Shown: piece by piece, positions 23,521 through 32,361 of the stretch
Numbering within the stretch: position 1 is the first letter of the stretch
How the letters are laid out: every line of letters begins with the position of its first letter
Assembly (NCBI RefSeq): GCF_001955535.1
Contig: NZ_MPVN01000002.1
Span: 868,001 to 932,000 of the forward strand
DNA length: 64,000 nucleotides
Source: Paenibacillus sp. FSL H7-0326
GTDB taxonomy: Bacteria; Bacillota; Bacilli; Paenibacillales; Paenibacillaceae
Reading direction: 5' to 3'
The notes under the pieces: model-generated
Database searches by the model: none
What the model saw: the letters and a program-made list of their open reading frames with translations, nothing else
Told to the model about the DNA's origin: nothing
Made by a program: the position numbers and the translations under genes

Positions 23521-26500
23521 ATTTTTTCAATAAATTATATACAATTTTACCTACCGCATCGCTTATCATTTTGCATCCGTCATCACTTGTCGAAACAAAT
23601 GCAACCAATTTATTGAGTTGATCATTTTCATTTTCGATTTGCTCGCGCTGCTCTTCAAACGAATCAACAATACCATCAATAAATTGGTTTTCAAATGGGT
23701 ATTTAAAATCTTCATATGAATTGTTAACAACTTGTTCTTTCATACCAGGCGTGCTAACAAACTTTTCTGCAACTTCGTATAATTGACTGCTGACGATTTC
23801 ACCATCTAAATCGGTGCCAAATAAGTCATTAATCTGTTTGACAATTTCTGATAAATATCTGAAGTCGTCCTTTTTCTTTCCACCTGCCCCAGTTCCCCCG
23901 GTTAACGGTGCTAATATACCTTTCTCAAGCTCAATTTGACCTTCTTCAATTTTCTTAATTCGATAAAACTCAAGATCAACTAGATCGCCATCTAAGGACC
24001 ATCCCTCTTTACCTAGCGGATCACTTATCTTTTTGTAAAACAAACGAATAAATGTAAAATAACGTTTCATATCTTCTTCGTATTCCACCAGTTGTGATAA
24101 GAAAAGATAAAAAGACACAAATTTTTTCATCAGTGATTTAATTTCATCTTGTTGTTCTTCTGATAACGCTCTAAATCGTTTTTCAGGGGTTTGAAGGATT
24201 TTATATATCTTAGCTTGGTCCGTCGCTGTTTGCTTAATTTTAGGCTGAAAGAATACGTCGCAAAGTGCATCTATCTCATTAGCTTCGTAAACACGCGTTT
24301 CGTCAAGCTTGCGCTGGTATTCATATAAGAGATTTGGGTCTATTTCTTCATCAATTGTTGTCTGTTCATAGTAAGGTTGGAATGCTTTCTTGATGGTTTC
24401 TCGATCGTTTACGAAATCAAGTACAAAAGTATCTGTTTTATCCGGATGAGTCCGATTTAACCGAGAAAGGGTTTGAACTGATTTAATACCCGTGAGTTTT
24501 TTATCAACAAACATTGTATGAAGCAATGGTTGATCAAATCCTGTTTGATATTTATCCGCTACTATCATAATTTTATATTCATCTTCCTCAAAAACTTCAG
24601 CTGTTTGTGTCTCAGGAAAACCATTCATACTCGCTTCAGTGACGACTTCGTCATATTCCTGATCTTCTACACTTCCGGAAAATGCTACAAGCACGCGAAG
24701 ATCTGTATATGCTTTACTCGACAGGTAGTCTTTAAAGGCATTCATATAACGTTTCGCATGAAGTCGAGAAGAAGTGACAACCATTGCTTTTGCTTGTCCT
24801 CCGATTTTGTTTTTCGTATGTTGCCTGAAATGTTCTATAATGATTTCCGCTTTTTGTGATAGGTTCGTCGGATGGAGCGATACAAAGCGGGCAATTGCAC
24901 GTTTTGCTTTCTTAGAATCGACCTCTGGATCATCTTCCACCGCTTTTGTAATTTTGTAATACGTATCATAAGTCGTATAGTGCTTTAAAACATCATGAAT
25001 AAATTCTTCTTCAATGGCTTGGCGCATGGAGTAAAGATCAAACGCCTCATAATCCCCATCTTCATTTTTAGTACCGAATGTCTGCATTGTTTTTTTCTTT
25101 GGTGTAGCTGTAAAGGCAAACAAGCTTAAATTTTGACGGCGCTCATAAGCAGCAAGTACCTCGGCAATTTGGTCATCAACATCAAGTAGTTCTTCTTCTC
25201 GTTGATCAACGCTTTCCGCTTCCTCAAGAGAACGGTAAGTGAGCATTTCCTTCATCTTCGTCGAAGTCATACCTGTCTGAGAACTATGCGCCTCATCCAT
25301 GATGATAGCGTACTTGGAGTCCTTCGGCATTTCGTTCAGTTTCCCCATAACGTACGGAAATTTTTGCAGTGTTGTAACAATCACTTTTGATCCTCGATTA
25401 AGCGCCTCAGCAAGCTGTTTTGACCCTTTGTCAATATAAGCAACAAATCCAGATGTGGAATCAAACTGCCGAATCGTATCCTGGATCTGTGAATCGAGTA
25501 CAATACGATCTGTAATAACGACAACAGTATTAAAAAAAGCTTTTCCACGGCTATCAGCAAGCGAAGCTAGTCGATGTGCTGTCCAAGCGATCGTATTGCT
25601 TTTACCGCTGCCTGCCGAATGTTGTATTAAGTAGTTATGACCAGTGCCATTTTCATAAACATGGTCAGCAATTTTACGAACAGCATTAAGCTGGTGAAAA
25701 CGAGGAAAAATAAGTTGTTTTTTTTTCTTTTTTCTATCTTTTTTGTTTTCTTCAATTTTGAGCTCAATAAATCGCTGTAATATATCAAAAAAACTATCTT
25801 TTTGCAAAATCTCTTCCCAAAGATATGTTGTCTTATAACCTGATTCATGAATCGGGTTACCTTTACCGTAGCCATCCCCTTTGTTGAAGGGGAGAAAGTA
25901 AGTTTTGTCTTTTTTTAATTCCGTAGTCATATGTATCTCATCCGTATCCAGTGCAAAGTGGACGAGTGAACGCTCATTAAACTTAAAGATCGGCTCCGAC
26001 GGATCGCGATCACGTTTATACTGGTGAATGGCGTTTTCGAACGTTTGACCAGTCAAAGGGTTTTTAAGCTCCATTGTCACGAGAGGGAATCCGTTAAGGT
26101 CAATCACAACATCAAGCGAGTTGTTGTTTTTAATGCTGTAGTGAACTTGACGAGTTACTGTAAGACGGTTCTTTTTATAATTTGTTGTAGCATCTGGATT
26201 AAAGTCATTATCCGGCTTCATAAAAAACATCCGAAGCTCAATGCCGCGATCTTTGTATTTCCCTTGTGCGCTATCTCGTAAAAAGCCGATAAGTCCTTTA
26301 GGATGGGTTTTAATAGTGCGTATGATCGACTGGATGATGCTATTCTCAACCGATGCACCATAAATTGTCTGAAGCGCAGCCCAGTGTTTGGGCTGCGTCT
26401 CTTGCAAAAATGTAATAAGGCGAGAACGAAATAGACCAAGTGAAGAGTCAAACTCAGCAGGATTACCTTTCAGGTAACCCTGCTGAAGTAGCGCATGCTC

Positions 26501-26542
26501 GATAGCAGTTTCAAATACGATTTCACGATAATCTGTGGTCAA
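23519..26542 (-). CDS. hsdR: Type I restriction enzyme, R (endonuclease/translocase) subunit
   Basis: A 1007-residue subunit that cuts unmodified DNA after ATP-driven translocation. Seen: the PD-(D/E)XK-like nuclease pattern VVIDLNGFPLVTMELKNP near residue 130, Walker A HSAGSGKSNTIAW, the DEAH box IIMDEAHSSQTG, motif III FAFTATPKK, and motif VI-like QTLSRLNRTHP. The C-terminal helical part binds the methylase core. The TTG start at 26542 has GAGGAGG seven bases upstream and overlaps the hsdS stop (TTGA). Length is normal and all key motifs are intact, so the enzyme is probably active. Confidence 0.95.
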   Translation of the reverse strand: MTTDYREIVFETAIEHALLQQGYLKGNPAEFDSSLGLFRSRLITFLQETQPKHWAALQTIYGASVENSIIQSIIRTIKTHPKGLIGFLRDSAQGKYKDRGIELRMFFMKPDNDFNPDATTNYKKNRLTVTRQVHYSIKNNNSLDVVIDLNGFPLVTMELKNPLTGQTFENAIHQYKRDRDPSEPIFKFNERSLVHFALDTDEIHMTTELKKDKTYFLPFNKGDGYGKGNPIHESGYKTTYLWEEILQKDSFFDILQRFIELKIEENKKDRKKKKKQLIFPRFHQLNAVRKIADHVYENGTGHNYLIQHSAGSGKSNTIAWTAHRLASLADSRGKAFFNTVVVITDRIVLDSQIQDTIRQFDSTSGFVAYIDKGSKQLAEALNRGSKVIVTTLQKFPYVMGKLNEMPKDSKYAIIMDEAHSSQTGMTSTKMKEMLTYRSLEEAESVDQREEELLDVDDQIAEVLAAYERRQNLSLFAFTATPKKKTMQTFGTKNEDGDYEAFDLYSMRQAIEEEFIHDVLKHYTTYDTYYKITKAVEDDPEVDSKKAKRAIARFVSLHPTNLSQKAEIIIEHFRQHTKNKIGGQAKAMVVTSSRLHAKRYMNAFKDYLSSKAYTDLRVLVAFSGSVEDQEYDEVVTEASMNGFPETQTAEVFEEDEYKIMIVADKYQTGFDQPLLHTMFVDKKLTGIKSVQTLSRLNRTHPDKTDTFVLDFVNDRETIKKAFQPYYEQTTIDEEIDPNLLYEYQRKLDETRVYEANEIDALCDVFFQPKIKQTATDQAKIYKILQTPEKRFRALSEEQQDEIKSLMKKFVSFYLFLSQLVEYEEDMKRYFTFIRLFYKKISDPLGKEGWSLDGDLVDLEFYRIKKIEEGQIELEKGILAPLTGGTGAGGKKKDDFRYLSEIVKQINDLFGTDLDGEIVSSQLYEVAEKFVSTPGMKEQVVNNSYEDFKYPFENQFIDGIVDSFEEQREQIENENDQLNKLVAFVSTSDDGCKMISDAVGKIVYNLLKK

Positions 26543-27879
26543 TGATTGACCTCCTCTCCATATTGTCGAACATCTATTTTGCCGGTGACTGCTTCGCTAA
26601 TTAGCGATTGACGATATTCTTGGAGTTTTTCAATTTGTATGTTTAATTTGCTTGTAAGAAAATCTATTTTATTTGTCTCTTCTTCTATTATAGAGAAAAT
26701 ATATTTTTGTTCATTGAGTGGTGGCAAAGGCAACATTAAGTTATTCAGGTCTTCAGTCTCAAGGCTATCAACAGTTGCTCCGATTTTCTTGCATGAATAA
26801 AGGATAAGAGAGCTGATACCTTTTAAAATCGAAAATAAATATTTAACATCTAAATTCTCTTTTGGAATTAGGGCTTTCATATCCTGGTTTAATGAGACGG
26901 GAACTTTATTAATTGCAACAGGCAGCGAATGCTTCAGAATACCTGAACGCACTACCATCAAAACTGCGGGTTTTTCGATTAATGAAGTTGAACTATTTTT
27001 TAAGCCTAAGTAAGAAATACTATCTTCACTGGATTCCACATAATCAACTTTCATGTCTTTTGGCGATACCCAAGGAATGTCACCACCCCAATACTCAAGA
27101 TTTTCCTTAGATGGAGTACCGCCCCCCACCATTAATACAAGATGTTTAAACTTTTTAATTTCCCAATGTGCTGGCATATTGCCAAGCCAACTGATTCCCG
27201 AGTCTTTCATCGGAACATTTGGATCAAGCCCTTTCGTGACAGCTTCATTGATTATCGCTTGGCGTTTTTCTTGCAAAAGCTCGATAAGCTTCTGTTTTTT
27301 TGAAATTAGAAGATCTATCTTAACCACTTCTTTGTCTAAGAACTTAAAAATCATATTTTGTTCTTCAACTGATGGCAAAGGTATTCTTAGATTACCGAAC
27401 TTTTCACTTGTAAAGTGGGCTATGGTTGCTTTATTACAGAGCACATCCATCCATGATGTAGATGCTATATGACGTAGTAAGTACATTAAATATTTTACTT
27501 CTGCCTTATTCGTTGAACGTACACGATGAAGAGCATTTTGTAAAATACAATCTTCTTCTAGGTTGTAAATCATCCCAGCTCTGCCAACCTCTCCACCTTC
27601 ACAAACTAACAAATCCCCGTTAATTACTGAGAACTTATTAAGATCCCTAGGTGATGCCCACATAACAGGGAGATCATGAATGTTAACATTTTCCCATTGA
27701 ACATCAGCAGCTTTAAAATAGCTAATTTGAATATCTTCAGCACCATTTGCTTCATTTTGAAGCATTTTTCCAAGCTGAATGTTATAAACATATTTAGTTG
27801 ATACTGTTGACCAAGCTTGGGAAATTTCTTTCAGATACTCTTCCTTTACTGACCTTGTCGGTTTTGGCATGAACTTCAA
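26539..27879 (-). CDS. hsdS: Type I restriction enzyme, S (specificity) subunit
   Basis: A 446-residue specificity subunit with two target-recognition domains, each followed by a conserved helix: EEQNMIFKFLDKEVVKIDLL with KKQKLIELLQEKRQAII, and NEQKYIFSIIEEETNKIDFL with EKLQEYRQSLISEAVTGKI. The two-domain layout implies a bipartite recognition sequence, which cannot be read from the protein. The TTG start at 27879 lies seven bases from AAGGAGGT and overlaps the hsdM stop; an ATG three codons on is the alternative. HsdS is the subunit that pairs with both HsdM and HsdR. Confidence 0.94.
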   Translation of the reverse strand: MKFMPKPTRSVKEEYLKEISQAWSTVSTKYVYNIQLGKMLQNEANGAEDIQISYFKAADVQWENVNIHDLPVMWASPRDLNKFSVINGDLLVCEGGEVGRAGMIYNLEEDCILQNALHRVRSTNKAEVKYLMYLLRHIASTSWMDVLCNKATIAHFTSEKFGNLRIPLPSVEEQNMIFKFLDKEVVKIDLLISKKQKLIELLQEKRQAIINEAVTKGLDPNVPMKDSGISWLGNMPAHWEIKKFKHLVLMVGGGTPSKENLEYWGGDIPWVSPKDMKVDYVESSEDSISYLGLKNSSTSLIEKPAVLMVVRSGILKHSLPVAINKVPVSLNQDMKALIPKENLDVKYLFSILKGISSLILYSCKKIGATVDSLETEDLNNLMLPLPPLNEQKYIFSIIEEETNKIDFLTSKLNIQIEKLQEYRQSLISEAVTGKIDVRQYGEEVNH

Positions 27880-29846
27880 GATGTTACCTCCTTAAGCAAC
27901 TCAAGGATTTCACTTTCAAGAGTCTGTATTTCAGCATTTATTACATCGGAAGAACGTAACTCCTGATACTTATAAAAATGCCTTGTAAATGGAATCTCGT
28001 ATCCCACTTTACCAATCTTTCCATCCTTTTCGTCTCTGACATCTTCGTTGATCCAAGCATCCTCAATATGCGGACGAACTTCGGCATCGAAGTAGTCGTA
28101 AACGCTTTGCTTCAATGGCACATTTTCAAAATCACGAAGTTCTGTATCTGCTTCTTTATTACCTTTGGCGTCATAGCAAATTTCTGCGTTTTCATCGCGC
28201 TCGGATAAAGCTAACAACACTGCTTTGTAAACCTGAGCTTTCATTGAAATTCCAGCTTGTTTAATTTGTTTCTTTAGCACTTTTTCAAATTCATCGCGCT
28301 TCATATACAATCGATCTGAAGTGATACCTTTAATAACATCTTTGATCGCGTCTTGCTCTACTACTGAAAGTTTAGCAAAAGCCGTTTGATCGTTTAGTTT
28401 TTCAATTCTATCGGACGTAGTCCGAAAGTTCAGTCGTAGAGGGCGTTCAATTGTAATTCTCCGGTATCCAAAGTCTTCGTTATCAAAAATTTTGTTGTTT
28501 TCGCCATCGTCAAAATAGCTATAAAGCTTCATTATATCGTCGATATGCTCTTGTCCGAGCTCATTACGCTTACTTCCAAGGCTTTTACGCATCTTCTGGT
28601 AAAAATTAACCGCATTGATAAGTTGCACCTTACCTTGTCGTTTAGCAGGCTTATGGTTGCTGAGCACCCAAATATAAGTTGCAATCCCTGTGTTGTAGAA
28701 CAAATCAGTAGGGAGTGCAATAATCGCCTCCAGCCAATCATTTTCAATAATCCATCTGCGGATTTCGCTTTCACCGGAGCCAGCTCCGCCTGTGAACAGA
28801 GGACTGCCATTAAGAACGATCGCAATTCGTCCTTCACCAGGCTTCATCTTGGAAATCATATGTTGAAGGAACAAAAGCGATCCATCGCTTACCCGAGGAA
28901 GACCTGCACCAAATCGACCGTCATATCCTTTTTTCTTATGTTCTTCTTCAATTTGTTTCTGAGACTTTTTCCAATCTACACCAAATGGAGGATTGGAAAG
29001 GAAGTAGTGAAACTCTTCGTTTTCCAGACCGTCTTGTGTAAAACTGTTACCGTATTTGATGTTGGATACATTCAGCCCTTTTAGGAGCATGTCTGATTTA
29101 CAAATTGCATACGACTCGCCGTTCAGTTCTTGACCAAAAACTTCTACATTCATTGAAGGATTTAATTTATGGAGATACTCGTAGGCAACGGCTAACATAC
29201 CACCTGTACCGCATGCTGGATCATAAATTTTACGAACAACCTTCTCATCAGTCAGTGCCTTAGCATCTGCTTCAAATAAAACATTAACCATGAGCTGAAT
29301 CACTTCACGCGGTGTAAAGTGTTCCCCTGCCGTTTCGTTTGATTGCTCCGAAAAACGACGAATCAGTTCTTCAAAAATGTAACCCATCTCCATATTGCTT
29401 ACGCGGCTAGGGTGCAGATCGATTTTCAACATTTCCTCAAGTACTTTATATAGAATATCTGCTTCTTGAAGTTTGTTAATTTGTGCTTCAAATTCAAAGT
29501 AACGAATGATTTCACGGGCATTTTCCGAAAATCCTTGAATGTATTGTTTGATGTTATCTGCAAGCATTCCAGGGAAGTCACGTATAGTCCGTAGAGTAAA
29601 TGGGCTTGTATTATAGAATTTAGAGCCAGAAGCACGCTCTAGCATACGTTGCTGGATCGTTGTTAGAGGTTCGTTCATCCCCCTATAACTGTCAAGTACC
29701 TTTTCCTTACTATCTTCAAGTGCACTGTCGAGACGTCGAAGCACGGTAAAAGGCAATATGACTTTACCGTAGTCGGATTGTTTATAATCCCCCCTCAGCA
29801 ATTCTGCTATATTCCAAATTAAACTAACTTTATCAGAAAAATTCAT
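27876..29846 (-). CDS. hsdM: Type I restriction enzyme, M (N6-adenine methylase) subunit
   Basis: A 656-residue methylase. Seen: an N-terminal HsdM domain (IAELLRGDYKQSDYGKVILP), the AdoMet-binding motif YDPACGTGGML, and the catalytic NPPF in LSNPPFGVDW. The C-terminal extension of about 200 residues after the methylase core is longer than in EcoKI HsdM (529) but usual for the family with large M subunits. The ATG at 29846 has GGAG seven bases upstream; an earlier in-frame start at 29861 lacks a good site. First gene of the hsdMSR operon. Confidence 0.95.
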   Translation of the reverse strand: MNFSDKVSLIWNIAELLRGDYKQSDYGKVILPFTVLRRLDSALEDSKEKVLDSYRGMNEPLTTIQQRMLERASGSKFYNTSPFTLRTIRDFPGMLADNIKQYIQGFSENAREIIRYFEFEAQINKLQEADILYKVLEEMLKIDLHPSRVSNMEMGYIFEELIRRFSEQSNETAGEHFTPREVIQLMVNVLFEADAKALTDEKVVRKIYDPACGTGGMLAVAYEYLHKLNPSMNVEVFGQELNGESYAICKSDMLLKGLNVSNIKYGNSFTQDGLENEEFHYFLSNPPFGVDWKKSQKQIEEEHKKKGYDGRFGAGLPRVSDGSLLFLQHMISKMKPGEGRIAIVLNGSPLFTGGAGSGESEIRRWIIENDWLEAIIALPTDLFYNTGIATYIWVLSNHKPAKRQGKVQLINAVNFYQKMRKSLGSKRNELGQEHIDDIMKLYSYFDDGENNKIFDNEDFGYRRITIERPLRLNFRTTSDRIEKLNDQTAFAKLSVVEQDAIKDVIKGITSDRLYMKRDEFEKVLKKQIKQAGISMKAQVYKAVLLALSERDENAEICYDAKGNKEADTELRDFENVPLKQSVYDYFDAEVRPHIEDAWINEDVRDEKDGKIGKVGYEIPFTRHFYKYQELRSSDVINAEIQTLESEILELLKEVTS

Positions 29847-30016
29847 ATTTATTCTCCTCATATCTGTCTCAAATCTACTTATGCTATACGTATGTAATTA
29901 TCTTCTATAAGAGCAATTACGACACTATTCATCATTATATCAAAAGTCCCAAATTAAAAAACACTTTAAACAATAACCTGGAGTGTACGATGTATTTGCT
30001 TTAAAACAGCAAATAC

Positions 30017-30068
30017 AAAGGAAGCCATCTTCTTGTAAAAAGTGAGAGAAAGAGATGGCTTCCTTTTT
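30017..30068. terminator. Bidirectional-looking terminator upstream of hsdM
   Basis: AAAGGAAGCCATCT and AGATGGCTTCCTTT are 14 bp perfect arms with a T run on the + side. The region 29847-30183 otherwise holds only the hsdM promoter area. Confidence 0.75.
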
Positions 30069-30183
30069 TGAAACATTTAGAATTAGAACGTTGCGGTCAA
30101 GAAATAACAAACAATAATACGGCGCTGATAACTAAAATATTTAATGCATTTTAATCCACTTTAGTATGTAGCAGCCTCTCTCA

Positions 30184-30286
30184 TCAGACATCAATCGGCA
30201 ATAATTCTTTTTCGCCACGGTGTTTAACACGTATGATTGCCTCACTTTTTACTGCGTACATTTGACGTGCTACTTTGTACATTACA
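30184..30286 (-). other. Displaced 3' end of the recombinase reading frame (used only in the excised circle)
   Basis: When the cores recombine, the recombinase frame, instead of ending EVR-stop in sigK sequence, continues from the core into this stretch for 34 codons, starting [12 protein letters not shown], passing SEAIIRVKHRGEK and ending LLPIDV before TGA at 30184. The stretch has no start of its own in this frame. Its residue pattern (alternating charged and aliphatic positions) looks like real coding sequence. It therefore looks like the original end of the recombinase gene, cut off by integration. Confidence 0.6.
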
Positions 30287-30316
30287 TCTTCACAATATGG
30301 GCAACCAGCCTCAGGT
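30263..30316. other. Right attachment site of the skin element (attR)
   Basis: Core TCTT at 30287-30290. The element half-site is 30263-30288, starting TGAC and containing TTTGTACAT, the inverted partner of GTGTACGAA at 6974-6982. Sequence right of 30290 is sigK coding. Confidence 0.85.
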
Positions 30317-30488
30317 TATGTTCGATCAGAAGATTACGCGATCTTGCATCGCCTTCTGCCATCAGCTTCAAATGTTTGGCTTCGTCTGCCTCTGATAACG
30401 GCTGAGGAAATGCATTGTTCTTCACATAAGAGACAAGCAGTGTCAATTCCTTAATAAATAGGGCAATGGCCGTAAAAATACCAGGCAC
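30282..30488 (-). CDS. sigK: sigK, 5' segment (interrupted)
   Basis: The first 66 codons of sigma-K plus two codons and a TAA from the element. Seen: [30 protein letters not shown], and the region 2.1 sequence [14 protein letters not shown], which stops two codons after the core in the integrated state. The GTG at 30488 is chosen because AGGAGG lies eight bases upstream; the in-frame GTG at 30497 overlaps that site. In the integrated state only an inactive stub is made. After excision it joins 6464-6967 in frame. Confidence 0.93.
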   Translation of the reverse strand: MPGIFTAIALFIKELTLLVSYVKNNAFPQPLSEADEAKHLKLMAEGDARSRNLLIEHNLRLVAHIVKM

Positions 30489-30538
30489 GGGTGACACCTC
30501 CTACATTCTTCAGAGTCTACATTCTTTGTCGTCTAACT

Positions 30539-30546
30539 AATGTATG
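30539..30546 (-). promoter_or_regulatory. Candidate SigE/SigK-type -10 element of sigK
   Basis: The minus strand reads CATACATT about 50 bases before the sigK GTG, matching the SigE -10 consensus (CATACA-T). A good -35 was not found, so this is only a candidate. Confidence 0.35.
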
Positions 30547-30748
30547 TAGGCATGCACCCATTCGTGCCTGTACGAACGAACCGCATCCATGTTTTTAAAC
30601 GTCGCTTTTTCGTTTGGCATCCGGTATTCACTTCTCATCATCGTAGGACAAATTTGATCAAGAACAGGTCAATTTAGCAACAACTGTGTAGAAAGCTTAC
30701 CTTTATTTGTACTATTCTGACAGTAGTTTATAGAGGAGGCTGATGATA

Positions 30749-32047
30749 TTGGCAGTTAAAAAACGCTATGCACACGTCGGAACAGGGGGACGCGCATCCT
30801 TCTTCTATGAAGCGATCGTGGGCAGCTATCAGGACAGCGCTGAGCTGGTCGCTTTTTGCGATTCGAATCAGACCCGCATGAACTATGCGAACAACCGGCT
30901 CGCTGAGAAGTTCCCGCACTATCGCCCCATCCCTACCTACAAGGCCGCTGATTTTGATGAGATGATTCGCACGGAGAAACCGGATGTGGTCATCGTCACG
31001 ACCATAGACCGTACCCACCATCATTATATTATTCGGGCAATGGAGCTCGGATGTGACGTCATTACCGAGAAGCCGATGACCGTGGACGAGGACAAATGCC
31101 AGCAGATCATCGACACCGTTGAACGGACCGGGCAGAAGGTACGCGTCACCTTCAACTATCGCTATTCCCCGCATGCAACCAAGGTAAGGGAATTGATCCG
31201 GGACGGGGTCATCGGCGATGTGCTGCACGTCAATTTTGAGTGGCTGCTGGATACGAGACACGGAGCTGACTATTTCCGGCGCTGGCACCGGGATAAACGC
31301 AACAGCGGCGGGCTGCTCGTGCACAAGTCAACCCACCACTTCGATCTGGTTAACTTTTGGCTGAACTCGGAGCCGAAGACGGTCTTTGCCATGGGAGATC
31401 TATTATTCTATGGGAAGGAAAATGCCGAAAAAAGAGGCGTGGATTCCTTCTATCAGCGTGCATATGGCAATCCGGCAGCCAAGGAAGATCCCTTTGCACT
31501 GGACCTTGAGAAATCCCCTTCATTAAAAGGATTGTACTTGGACGCTGAGCACGAGGACGGATACCAACGGGATCAAAGTGTATTTGGGGACGGCATCTCC
31601 ATCGAAGATACGATGAACGTGCTTGTGAGGTACAAGAATAACGCGATGCTCAATTACTCCCTTCACGCTTATGCCCCATGGGAAGGCCATATGGTTTCCT
31701 TCAATGGAACCAAAGGGCGTATTCAGATGCGAATCGGTGAAAAATCGTACGTAAATTCCGGAGGCAAACAGACCGATGAGCGAGCAACCAGGCTCAGACA
31801 GATTCTCGTGCAGCCGATGTGGGAGGATGCTTATGAGGTTCAGCTGGAAAATAAAGCGGGTGGTCATGGCGGAGCGGACCCCATTCTGCTAGAAGACTTG
31901 TTCGGCACACCGCCGGAGGATCCATTCCACCGTTCTGCATCCCATTTGGACGGAGCCATGTCCATCCTCACTGGTATAGCGGGCAACGTTTCGATGAGAA
32001 CTGGGCAGGCTGTTCAGATTGAGAACTTATTAAAGTTCCCTTCCTGA
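30749..32047 (+). CDS. Gfo/Idh/MocA-family sugar oxidoreductase
   Basis: A 432-residue NAD(P)-dependent dehydrogenase. The Rossmann motif is [11 protein letters not shown], followed by [10 protein letters not shown] (cofactor specificity strand), [15 protein letters not shown], and the family hallmark [12 protein letters not shown] (catalytic Lys in EKP). The C-terminal domain holds [18 protein letters not shown], typical of sugar-oxidising members. The TTG at 30749 is nine bases from GAGGAGG; the ATG at 30743 is only three away. It is transcribed away from sigK, alone, and ends before a terminator. Its place at the edge of the carbohydrate locus suggests oxidation of a released sugar (inference). 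Confidence 0.88.
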   Translation: MAVKKRYAHVGTGGRASFFYEAIVGSYQDSAELVAFCDSNQTRMNYANNRLAEKFPHYRPIPTYKAADFDEMIRTEKPDVVIVTTIDRTHHHYIIRAMELGCDVITEKPMTVDEDKCQQIIDTVERTGQKVRVTFNYRYSPHATKVRELIRDGVIGDVLHVNFEWLLDTRHGADYFRRWHRDKRNSGGLLVHKSTHHFDLVNFWLNSEPKTVFAMGDLLFYGKENAEKRGVDSFYQRAYGNPAAKEDPFALDLEKSPSLKGLYLDAEHEDGYQRDQSVFGDGISIEDTMNVLVRYKNNAMLNYSLHAYAPWEGHMVSFNGTKGRIQMRIGEKSYVNSGGKQTDERATRLRQILVQPMWEDAYEVQLENKAGGHGGADPILLEDLFGTPPEDPFHRSASHLDGAMSILTGIAGNVSMRTGQAVQIENLLKFPS

Positions 32048-32272
32048 GCTTAATTGAAAGCGTTCCCTATTAGGTGTCGATGCATCTGCTTCTATTCATT
32101 TGCATACCGTCCATGCTTAGCAGCATTTGCTTTAGTTATACAAAAGTAAGAGGATAGAGCGTATTCACTAGTTAGTTCACTCCAAGTTTAGATAGTTCAT
32201 GCTGCTACGAGGATCGTCTTCATCCCAAGATTGAAGAAGCCTAGCACGTGTTATGCATACCCACCAATAAAG

Positions 32273-32302
32273 AAGCCGCATCCTTATCGGATGCGGCTTT
32301 TT
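32273..32302. terminator. Bidirectional intrinsic terminator
   Basis: AAGCCGCATCC, TTATC loop, GGATGCGGCTT followed by TTT, between the convergent oxidoreductase and binding-protein genes. The rest of 32048-32361 holds no gene. Confidence 0.85.
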
Positions 32303-32361
32303 GAATCAATTTCATAATACCTTTAGCTGCTTCAATCAAGGGTATATATAGTCTTTATAAA

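Larger units (their letters stand above)
6964..30290. mobile_element. sigK-intervening skin-type element, 23.3 kb
   Basis: A DNA segment that interrupts sigK between codons for Val66 and Lys67 of the restored protein. It carries its own large serine recombinase at the left end. Removing it (6964 to 30286, keeping one TCTT) restores sigK in frame. Its base composition is visibly more A+T-rich than the flanks over most of its length, although the resolvase region near 12400-12970 is more G+C-rich. Cargo: toxin-like genes, a CBASS pair, a type I restriction-modification system, a tyrosine recombinase module, a CheY-like protein and several small regulators. No phage structural or lysis genes are seen, so it is not an intact prophage. 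Confidence 0.92.

Noticed and set aside
9005..29846. CRISPR array or tRNA gene inside the element
   Set aside because: No regularly spaced repeats of CRISPR type and no cloverleaf sequence were seen; the short repeats are operator or terminator sized.
6964..30290. Reading the skin element as an intact prophage
   Set aside because: No capsid, tail, terminase, lysis or phage replication gene was seen.
32053..32066. Second cre-like site, TGAAAGCGTTCCCT
   Set aside because: It fits the consensus less well and lies after a stop codon, not before a gene.
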